This document shows positions 7,233 through 14,042 of a stretch of 54,466 nt of DNA, piece after piece; the stretch's first letter is position 1; every line of letters starts with the position of its first letter. The notes beneath the pieces were generated by a model that saw nothing but the letters and a program-made list of their open reading frames with translations, did no database searches and had not been told where the DNA came from. Both the position numbers and the translations under genes were made by a program. The stretch lies in the NCBI RefSeq assembly GCF_008017455.1, contig NZ_VRTY01000036.1, positions 1 to 54,466 of the forward strand. Reading direction: 5' to 3'. The stretch is from Pontibacter qinzhouensis (GTDB lineage Bacteria; Bacteroidota; Bacteroidia; Cytophagales; Hymenobacteraceae).

Positions 7233-9998
7233 ATGAAGCGGATTTTACTTCTGGTGCCCCTGCTGTTCCTGCTATTCAGCTCCTGCAGGCAAAGCGACAT
7301 CAACTCTTCTAAACGAGAAACAATTACCGTGGTGATACCACAGGAAGCCCCATCGCGGGTTAGTTTCGGAGCCGAAAAATTACAAAAGGCACTGGAAACT
7401 GCCGGTTACCCGGTTAAACTGGTAACACAGGACAAGCAGCCGAAAAAGGGTCGGCAAATACGGGTTAGATATACCGCTACATTCTTGCCTACTCCCGCTG
7501 CTGATGCCCCGGGCAACACAAACGCCGCTGGCAAAGAGGGCTTTACAATTGCTACCGCCGAACAGATTACCACCATTACAGGTACCGATGCCTCTGGTGC
7601 GCTGTATGGCTGCCTGGAGCTGGCCGACCAGGTAAAGAAGCAAGGAGAGCTACCAGCCAGCCTGCAACTGACAGATCAGCCGGAGATGGTGTTGCGCGGA
7701 ACGGCCATCGGTGTTCAGAAACCATATTACCTGCCGGGACGCACGGTGTACGAATACCCCTACACCGAAGAGGAATTTCCGTGGCTCTACGACAAAGAGC
7801 AATGGATTCAGTACCTCGACATGATGGTAGAGAACCGCTACAACTCTCTTTACCTCTGGAACGGCCACCCCTTCGCCTCACTTGTTAAACTGCCTGACTA
7901 CCCCTATGCGCTGGAGGTGGATGAGGAAACTTTCGCCAAAAATGAAGAAATGTTCCGCTTTTTAACAGAAGAGGCAGAGAAACGCGGCATTTGGGTAATA
8001 CAGATGTTCTACAACATCATCGTTTCAAAGCCTTTTGCGGAAAAACACGGGATCAAAACACAGGATCGTAACCGGCCCATTACTCCGCTTTTGTCAGACT
8101 ACACCCGCAAATCTATTGCGGCTTTTGTAGAGAAGTACCCGAATGTGGGCTTGCTGATAACACTCGGAGAAGCCATGGAAGGTGTTGGCCAGGATGATGT
8201 GGACTGGTTCACAAAAACAATTATACCAGGCGTGCAGGATGGCCTGAAGGCAACCGGTCAAACCGTAGAACCTCCTATTGTACTGCGTGCCCACGACACC
8301 GATGCACCCGCCGTTATGAAAGCCGCGCTGCCGATTTACAAGAACCTCTACACCATGGCTAAGTACAACGGCGAGGCCCTCACCACCTACACCCCCCGCG
8401 GGAAATGGGCAGAACTGCACCGCAGCCTGAGCCGCATCGGTACGGTGCATGTTCAAAATGTACATATTCTGGCCAACCTGGAACCATTCCGTTACAGCTC
8501 GCCCGACTTTATTCAGAAATGTGTGATTGCCATGCACGATGTATACGAATCGAATGCTCTGCACCTTTACCCGCAGGCCTCTTACTGGGACTGGCCTTAC
8601 TCCGCCGATAAAACAAGTGAGCGACTGCTGCAGGTAGAACGTGACTGGATGTGGTACGAAGCCTGGGCCCGCTATGCCTGGAAAGCCAAGAGAGATCGCA
8701 ACGAAGAAATAGCCTACTGGTCTGAGCGCTTAGCACAGAAATTCGGGATGCCTGCCGATAAAGCCAAAGATGTTCTGGAAGCACACGAGGAGGTTGGTGA
8801 AATATCCCCGAAAATACTGCGCCGCGTAGGCATTACAGACGGCAACCGTCAAACCATGACGCTGGGCATGCTGATGACACAGTTCATCAACCCCTTCCGC
8901 TACAGCCTCTTCACTATGCTCTATGAGTCGGAGGCACCTGAAGGAGAAATGATTATAGAGTATGGCGAGAAAGAATGGAAAAAAGAGCCGCATGTTGGTG
9001 AAACGCCTTTACAGGTGGCAAACGAAATTGTGGAGCACGGCCGCAAAGCAGTGGCAGCCATAGACAGAGTAGCAGGTGCCGCAACTGAGAACAGTGCTGA
9101 ATTCAGCCGGCTAAAAAACGACATTTACTGCTACAATGCCATGGCCAACCACTACTCCGAAAAAATTAAAGCCGCTATTGCCGTAGTGCGTTACAAATAC
9201 TCCGAAGATGTGGCCGACCTGGAGAAGGCGCTGCCACACCTCCAGAAGAGCGTGGAGCATTACCGGGAACTGGTAAACCTGACCAAAGACACCTATCTGT
9301 ACGCCAACAGTATGCAAACCCCTCAGCGAAAAATACCGATTCGGGCTGCTGACGGAGCGTTTAAACTATGGGAAGAAGTGCTACCAGTGTATGAGGAAGA
9401 GTTGGCAACCTTTAAGCAACGTATCGATTCGCTGAAGACGAAGAGAGTTGCCACAGCTGCTAAAATTACGCCTTACAAAAACGCGCATGTCATTCTGCAA
9501 TCCAGAACCGAAGGCTCCTATACCTTGGGTAAAAGCCAGAAACTCTTTGCCGACACCACGGTTCTCATAAAAGATGTTGCGCCCGAACTTCGTGGGCTGA
9601 AAGGAATGCGTTTTGCCAAAGCCAAACAGGTAGCAGAAGGAACAACCCTCCGGTTTACGGCTTCTAGACCAGTTAAATTGCTGGTAGGGTATTTTAACAA
9701 ACCGGTGGCCTACGGCAGTGAGCAAAGCCCAAACTTTGCCAGATCCCCTGAACTCGAAACAGATGCCACCGCCAACGACTACGGGCAGGGAGAAATAAAG
9801 ATTTCGAATGCAGTGGTAGCCGGAGACATGCCTCCTGTAAATGTGCATTCTTACTCCTTTGGTGCAGGTAACCACACGCTTCACCTGCCAAAAGGAGCCC
9901 TCCTGCTGCTAGGCTTTATAGATGGTAACCAGGAAGTAAGGATCTACGATGCTGGTTTAGCTGGAAGTACCAAAGACATAGACTGGCTGTTTGAGTAG
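7233..9998 (+). CDS. large glycoside-hydrolase-like lipoprotein (GH67/GH20-type N-terminal domain)
   Basis: Start set at 7233 because it gives a classic lipoprotein signal peptide (MKRILLLVPLLFLLFSSC, lipid Cys18); the frame is open 17 codons further upstream but that part is not signal-like. The product is 921 residues. Residues about 30-140 look like the alpha-glucuronidase/hexosaminidase N-terminal domain (ITVVIPQEAPSRVSFGAEKL, ITGTDASGALYG). A TIM-barrel-like part follows with VENRYNSLYLWNGHPF, GIWVIQMFYN and GLLITLGEAMEG, where Glu is a candidate acid. The C-terminal part is alpha-helical, then beta-rich. It is probably a periplasmic or surface glycosidase, but I cannot name its family or substrate. 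It is the only clear plus-strand gene here, with its own promoter and terminator. Confidence 0.8.
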   Translation: MKRILLLVPLLFLLFSSCRQSDINSSKRETITVVIPQEAPSRVSFGAEKLQKALETAGYPVKLVTQDKQPKKGRQIRVRYTATFLPTPAADAPGNTNAAGKEGFTIATAEQITTITGTDASGALYGCLELADQVKKQGELPASLQLTDQPEMVLRGTAIGVQKPYYLPGRTVYEYPYTEEEFPWLYDKEQWIQYLDMMVENRYNSLYLWNGHPFASLVKLPDYPYALEVDEETFAKNEEMFRFLTEEAEKRGIWVIQMFYNIIVSKPFAEKHGIKTQDRNRPITPLLSDYTRKSIAAFVEKYPNVGLLITLGEAMEGVGQDDVDWFTKTIIPGVQDGLKATGQTVEPPIVLRAHDTDAPAVMKAALPIYKNLYTMAKYNGEALTTYTPRGKWAELHRSLSRIGTVHVQNVHILANLEPFRYSSPDFIQKCVIAMHDVYESNALHLYPQASYWDWPYSADKTSERLLQVERDWMWYEAWARYAWKAKRDRNEEIAYWSERLAQKFGMPADKAKDVLEAHEEVGEISPKILRRVGITDGNRQTMTLGMLMTQFINPFRYSLFTMLYESEAPEGEMIIEYGEKEWKKEPHVGETPLQVANEIVEHGRKAVAAIDRVAGAATENSAEFSRLKNDIYCYNAMANHYSEKIKAAIAVVRYKYSEDVADLEKALPHLQKSVEHYRELVNLTKDTYLYANSMQTPQRKIPIRAADGAFKLWEEVLPVYEEELATFKQRIDSLKTKRVATAAKITPYKNAHVILQSRTEGSYTLGKSQKLFADTTVLIKDVAPELRGLKGMRFAKAKQVAEGTTLRFTASRPVKLLVGYFNKPVAYGSEQSPNFARSPELETDATANDYGQGEIKISNAVVAGDMPPVNVHSYSFGAGNHTLHLPKGALLLLGFIDGNQEVRIYDAGLAGSTKDIDWLFE

Positions 9999-10057
9999 AA
10001 CAGCAGGCAGCTCTTACAAGAACTGCTTAGAACAGTGGTAACATCATAATGCCGCAT

Positions 10058-10098
10058 AAATAAAAAAGAGAGGCCATACAGGTCTCTCTTTTTTATTT
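10058..10098. terminator. strong bidirectional intrinsic terminator
   Basis: An 18-bp stem (AAATAAAAAAGAGAGGCC at 10058-10075, GGTCTCTCTTTTTTATTT at 10081-10098) with a 5-nt loop and a T run on both strands. It ends the plus-strand lipoprotein gene 60 bp after its stop and can also stop leftward transcripts from the 13136-10493 operon. Confidence 0.9.
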
Positions 10099-10115
10099 TA
10101 AGAATGAGGTGCTAT

Positions 10116-10174
10116 ACCCTTGATGGGTTAAGCACTCAAAATGCTTACGGAGGTTATTTTCATTGGAATAATTC
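10116..10174 (-). repeat. family A repeat, reverse orientation
   Basis: Reads ACCCTTGATGG, then CGGAGGTTATTTTCATTGG and AATAATTCG, the inverse of the family blocks. Its left-block end touches the start of the family B element. Confidence 0.8.
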
Positions 10175-10310
10175 GATGTTACGCACTACAGGGGTAAAGG
10201 GTATGTTCCTTGTAGGGCATCTGCTGGCTTCGAAGCAAGATGCTCAACCCAAGGACTGGTAATAAGTGCTAAGTGGTAAAGCTACAGCGTCTGCAAAGTT
10301 CATATTTTCG
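10172..10310. mobile_element. family B element, one recognisable end
   Basis: TTCGATGTTACGCACTAC matches the family B end in all but its first bases. The segment CTCAACCCAAGGACTGG...AAGCTACAGCGTC matches the core of the copy at 5199-5542. The right end was not identified, so the copy is probably truncated or rearranged; the right coordinate is approximate. Confidence 0.45.
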
Positions 10311-10492
10311 ATTGCTATGCAGAAACTGATAAAGACCAGGACCAAATTAAAAATCCGATTTCATCTAATTATGAATGACTCACATTCTGGATAATCAACA
10401 TAGTGACTCAGGAAAAGTCTTGTGTCATGTTACTTAAAAAGATAAAAAGACAAGGAGATGTAACTAAATAGGCTTGCAGCTTTACTACTACC

Positions 10493-10873
10493 TTATCTTC
10501 TTCTGACTCTTATAAAACCTTTATCGTAAACGCGTTTGTTTGTCAGCTCATCCACTTCGTACCAGATATCTATTTCAAAAGAAGGCGTAATGTAGGTGGT
10601 GGTAAACTGCTCCTGCTCATCAATGAGTTTATAATCCGTAGTCATTTCGTAGCCATCGTCCAATGCCTTGTAATAGGCTTCGTCGTCATCATCAAATTCC
10701 TCCAGGTATTGGTTGTAAACCTGGTGGTATTGGTCAGTTACCGCCTCGTATAACCGCTGAAGCTGTGGCGGATTAAAATCCATGTAACCTTCTTCGTCTT
10801 TTCTCCAGCTGCCTTCTTGTTCCATAGTATGTAGCGTAGCAGAAACAGGTGATTCGTAGTGGTTCTGTTTCAT
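10493..10873 (-). CDS. small acidic protein of unknown function
   Basis: A 126-residue soluble protein with no signal peptide or membrane segment. It is very acidic in the middle (LEEFDDDDEAYYKALDDGYE) and ends with a basic tail (IRVRRR). The C-terminal half alternates like beta strands (TTTYITPSFEIDIWYEVDEL). I do not recognise a family. It begins 25 bp after the isomerase-like gene on the same strand, so it is probably the last gene of the Gfo/Idh-isomerase operon. Length, ATG start and spacing support a real gene. Confidence 0.65.
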   Translation of the reverse strand: MKQNHYESPVSATLHTMEQEGSWRKDEEGYMDFNPPQLQRLYEAVTDQYHQVYNQYLEEFDDDDEAYYKALDDGYEMTTDYKLIDEQEQFTTTYITPSFEIDIWYEVDELTNKRVYDKGFIRVRRR

Positions 10874-10898
10874 CTTTTTGGTAGCACAATTTATATGC

Positions 10899-11969
10899 CT
10901 AAAGCGCCGGCGTATCGCCTAAACCTAATATTTTCTTGTTTAATGTTTTATCTATTCCTGATGCGGCAAAGTCATCGAAGGCTTTTTCTGTTATCCGGAT
11001 AATGTGGTCTTTTATAAAGGCTGCTCCTTCCACAGCTCCGTCTTCAGGGTGCTTCAGGGCACACTCCCACTCCATTACAGCCCAGCCATCGAAGCCATAG
11101 GCCGTTAGTTTGCTGAAAATCGATTTAAAATCTACCTGCCCATCGCCTAAGGAGCGGAAGCGGCCGGCACGGTTTACCCACCCCTGGTAACCGCCGTACA
11201 CACCCTGCTTTCCGGTAGGATTAAACTCGGCATCTTTTACATGGAACATCCGGATGCGCTCGTGGTAATGGTCGATGTAAGCCAGGTAATCGAGGCATTG
11301 CAGCACGAAATGCGATGGGTCGTAAAGCAGGCAGGCACGGGCATGGTTATTTACCTTCTCCAGGAACATCTCGTAACTGATGCCATCGTGGAGGTCTTCG
11401 CCCGGATGAATTTCATAGCAAACATCCACACCAGCTTCATCGAAAGCATTCAGGATGGGCAGCCAACGGTTGGCCAGTTCCGTAAAGCCATCTTCGACCA
11501 AACCGGCGGGGCGCTGCGGCCAGGGGTAAACCGTGTGCCACAGCAGCGCACCGCTAAAGGTTGCATGCGCCGTTAACCCTAAATTTTGAGAAGCTTTGGC
11601 GGCATACTTCAGCTGCTGCACGGCCCACTCCGTTCTGGCTTTGGGGTTGTTCCTGTAATTTTCGGGAGCGAATCCGTCGAACAGCTGATCGTAGGCCGGG
11701 TTTACGGCCACCAATTGCCCCTGCAGGTGCGTAGAAAGTTCCGTAATTTGCAGGCCCTGGCTATCTACCAGCCCTTTTATATCTTCTGCATAGCCCTTGC
11801 TCTCGGCTGCTTTTTGCAGGTCGAAGTAATGGCTGTTCCAGGTAGGGAGCTGCACCCCCTCAAAACCAATGCTTTTGGCCCAGCGGCATATCGATTCTAA
11901 GTTGTTAAAGGGTGGGGTATCGCCTAAAAACTGCGCCAGAAAAATGGCAGGTCCTTTTATTTGTTTCAT
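10899..11969 (-). CDS. sugar phosphate isomerase/epimerase-like TIM-barrel protein
   Basis: A 356-residue xylose-isomerase-like TIM barrel (AP-endonuclease-2 superfamily). Divalent-metal ligands are visible in order: Glu in VCYEIHPGED, Asp in LLYDPSHF, His in IRMFHVKDAEF and Glu in WAVMEWECAL. There is no signal peptide, so it is cytoplasmic, although relatives can be exported. It lies 9 bp after the Gfo/Idh/MocA dehydrogenase gene, a very common pairing in Bacteroidota for oxidising and isomerising sugars, inositols or sugar acids. The substrate cannot be deduced. Confidence 0.88.
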   Translation of the reverse strand: MKQIKGPAIFLAQFLGDTPPFNNLESICRWAKSIGFEGVQLPTWNSHYFDLQKAAESKGYAEDIKGLVDSQGLQITELSTHLQGQLVAVNPAYDQLFDGFAPENYRNNPKARTEWAVQQLKYAAKASQNLGLTAHATFSGALLWHTVYPWPQRPAGLVEDGFTELANRWLPILNAFDEAGVDVCYEIHPGEDLHDGISYEMFLEKVNNHARACLLYDPSHFVLQCLDYLAYIDHYHERIRMFHVKDAEFNPTGKQGVYGGYQGWVNRAGRFRSLGDGQVDFKSIFSKLTAYGFDGWAVMEWECALKHPEDGAVEGAAFIKDHIIRITEKAFDDFAASGIDKTLNKKILGLGDTPAL

Positions 11970-11978
11970 AGGTGCGGT

Positions 11979-13136
11979 TTAAATTGTGAAATCAATCCAT
12001 TTCTTATCTGATTTACCGGAGGCGATTACATGCTCTATAAAAGCCATGCCACGCACGCCTTCTTTTATGCCCGGGTAATCCTGCCACTCCGGCTCCGGTG
12101 CTTCGCCTGCAAGCGTGGCGGTAACGCAGAGGGCAAAGTTGCGGTATAGGTTAGCAAAAGCCTCCAGGTAGCCTTCGGGGTGACCGGCTGGGGTACGGGT
12201 ATTGTGTTGGGCAAATGAGCTGGTGTAGCCTCCGCCGGTGCGGTAAACCTCAGTTGGTTTGTCGAGCCACTTAACCTGCAAGGTGTTGGCTATTTCCTGT
12301 TGCCACTCCAGACCGCCTTTCTCGCCGTACACCCTAATTTTCACATTGTTCTCCTCTCCTGCTGCAATTTGCGTGGCCATTAGAACTCCGCTGGCACCAT
12401 TGTTAAACCTCAGAAAAGCAGCTCCGTCATCGTCGAGTTTTCTGCCTTCCACCACAATGTTAATATCGGCACAGAGTTGCGTCACCTCCAGCCCCGTTAC
12501 ATATTCAGCCAGGTTAAAGGCGTGCGTGCCGATGTCGCCCATGCCGCCGGCTTTACCACTTTGCTCGGGGTTTGTTCTCCATGATGCCTGCTTGTTTTCG
12601 CCGCCTTCCTCAAAGGTGCTGAGCCAGCCTTGTGGGTACTCTACATATACTTTCCTGATCTTGCCCAGCTTGCCCGAAGCCACCACTTGCCTTGCTTCTT
12701 TCACCATGGGGTAGCCTGTGTAGGTGTGGGTGAGGCAGAACAGCTTGCCCGTACGGTCTGCCACCTCCTGCAGTTCCAGCGCCTCTTCCAGCGAATACGT
12801 CATTGGTTTGTCCAAGATAACATGGAAACCGCTTTCAAGGGCGAGTTTGGCCGGCTCGAAGTGCACATGGTTCGGCGTAACGATACTGATGACCTGTACC
12901 CGCTGGTCTTCCGGAAGCTGCTTTTCTTTTTCATATAGCTCCTGGTAAGTGGCATATACCCGCTCCGGCGACAGGCCCAGCATTTCGCCGCTGGCCTTCG
13001 ATTTTTCGGGGTTACTGCTGAAGGCGCCGCACACCAGTTCATAAGCATTATCGAGTTGGGCAGCTATGCGGTGAACAGCGCCAATAAAAGCACCTTGTCC
13101 GCCGCCTACCATGCCGAGTCTGAGTTTTTTATGCAT
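11979..13136 (-). CDS. Gfo/Idh/MocA-family NAD(P)-dependent sugar dehydrogenase
   Basis: A 385-residue two-domain oxidoreductase. The Rossmann fingerprint is MVGGGQGAFIGAVHR at the N-terminus. The catalytic Lys is in HVILDKPMTYS (the EKP-type motif with Asp), and the C-terminal dimer domain has GKAGGMGDIGTHAFNLAEYVTG with the conserved Asp and His. There is no twin-arginine or Sec signal, so it is cytoplasmic. It is the first gene of a three-gene leftward operon. Members oxidise myo-inositol, glucose-fructose, apiose and many other sugars; with an RuBisCO-like operon in the same window an apiose-type role is possible, but nothing in the sequence proves it. Confidence 0.9.
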   Translation of the reverse strand: MHKKLRLGMVGGGQGAFIGAVHRIAAQLDNAYELVCGAFSSNPEKSKASGEMLGLSPERVYATYQELYEKEKQLPEDQRVQVISIVTPNHVHFEPAKLALESGFHVILDKPMTYSLEEALELQEVADRTGKLFCLTHTYTGYPMVKEARQVVASGKLGKIRKVYVEYPQGWLSTFEEGGENKQASWRTNPEQSGKAGGMGDIGTHAFNLAEYVTGLEVTQLCADINIVVEGRKLDDDGAAFLRFNNGASGVLMATQIAAGEENNVKIRVYGEKGGLEWQQEIANTLQVKWLDKPTEVYRTGGGYTSSFAQHNTRTPAGHPEGYLEAFANLYRNFALCVTATLAGEAPEPEWQDYPGIKEGVRGMAFIEHVIASGKSDKKWIDFTI

Positions 13137-13318
13137 CTTTTACTTTAATGAAGTTTCAGAAATCAGTTTACGAATCTTAGTTAGTAAAAAATACAGAATT
13201 ATCCTTCTTAAACTATCAGAAAATTGATATTAAATTATAATGAAGTGGTGCAGAAAAGGAGCTTTAAGGTTGTGAATCAACACTTTGGCATCAACTAAAA
13301 TAGAAGCAACAGACTTAT

Positions 13319-13377
13319 ACCCTTGGCGTATTTTTGGCCAAAAAGCTTTGGAAGGCCATTTTGATTAGAAACATTTA
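13319..13377 (-). repeat. family A repeat, reverse orientation
   Basis: ACCCTTGGC, then AAAGCTTTGGAAGGCCATTT and GATTAGAAACATTT. The ATG position is mutated (ATC). Confidence 0.8.
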
Positions 13378-13703
13378 AGTTGCGCGGCAATTATATATAC
13401 TTCCTCTTAATTACTGGTTCCAGAGATTGTATCGCGTTGAGAAAAACGACACACAAATCACAATAAACATTTTTTTATAATTTATATAAATGGTGACACA
13501 GATTCCGGTAAGCTATGGCGCTCTATTTAAGTATGGTGATAATTGTGGCTTCGCTAGTATCTCTTCAGGAGCCTGTGGTCGAATTCAGCAACTATGGTTA
13601 CAAACTTAGTTAACATAGTAAATGCACTAGCTCCTTTTATTTTATGTGCCAGTGCCATTGCTTCAGGTGGTAGTCTTGTTTAGTAGCTGGTATAAATATT
13701 TCC

Positions 13704-13961
13704 TGTGCAAAAAGTGGTGAAGCTCAGTAGGTATGAAAACTTATTATTGCTGCTTAATTGTCTTCCGGAGGTAAATCCTTCTTTTCGAGGCATCAGGAGG
13801 AACTCTGTTCCGGGCAGGTTGCTGCAATGGCTTCGGAGTGCCGTACAGGGTAACTGGCAGCACTGCCGCCACTCAGCAGGAAGCTGGAGAGTTTTATTGT
13901 CAATTATCTCTTTAAGTTCTCGCGGGGAAGCCTCGGAACATAAACCTCCACTTTTTGCACA
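13704..13961. mobile_element. segment bounded by a perfect 14-bp inverted repeat, possible non-autonomous element
   Basis: TGTGCAAAAAGTGG at 13704-13717 and its exact inverse CCACTTTTTGCACA at 13948-13961 enclose 230 bp with no convincing gene. Looser pairing extends outward (TTTCC / AGAGAAA). No clear target duplication was found, so a regulatory long-range stem is an alternative. Confidence 0.4.
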
Positions 13962-13965
13962 AGAG

Positions 13966-14033
13966 AAATTATGCTAATGAAATAGGCCTTCCAAAGAGAT
14001 TTTCCTCAATTTTATCCAAGGGTTCATCCTGCA
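13966..14033 (+). repeat. family A repeat
   Basis: AAATTATGCTAATGAAA, AGGCCTTCCAAAGAGATTTTCC and TCCAAGGGT. Its right end is 9 bp from the stop codon of the minus-strand FAD/Fe-S dehydrogenase. Confidence 0.85.
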
Positions 14034-14042
14034 ATTTTAAGC

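Larger units (their letters stand above)
9999..10492. other. convergent intergenic region
   Basis: 494 bp between convergent genes. Contents in order: bidirectional terminator, a reverse family A copy and a partial family B element directly abutting it. The remainder up to 10492 is AT-rich with no recognised signal. Confidence 0.6.
13137..14042. other. 906-bp intergenic region rich in repeats
   Basis: Holds a reverse family A copy (13319-13377), an AT-rich stretch around 13440-13500, an inverted-repeat-bounded segment (13704-13961) and a forward family A copy abutting it (13966-14033). A 90-codon plus-strand frame inside (13705-13977) has no family resemblance. The promoter of the dehydrogenase operon should lie near 13150-13300, but none matched the consensus. 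Confidence 0.55.

Noticed and set aside
8094..8564. Long antisense frames inside the glycosidase-like gene and elsewhere (e.g. 39894-40874, 44478-45131)
   Set aside because: They are shadows of high-confidence genes with clear motifs on the other strand.
13705..13977. 90-codon plus-strand frame in the 13.1-14.0 kb gap
   Set aside because: Bounded by the inverted repeats and entering a family A unit; no recognisable domain.
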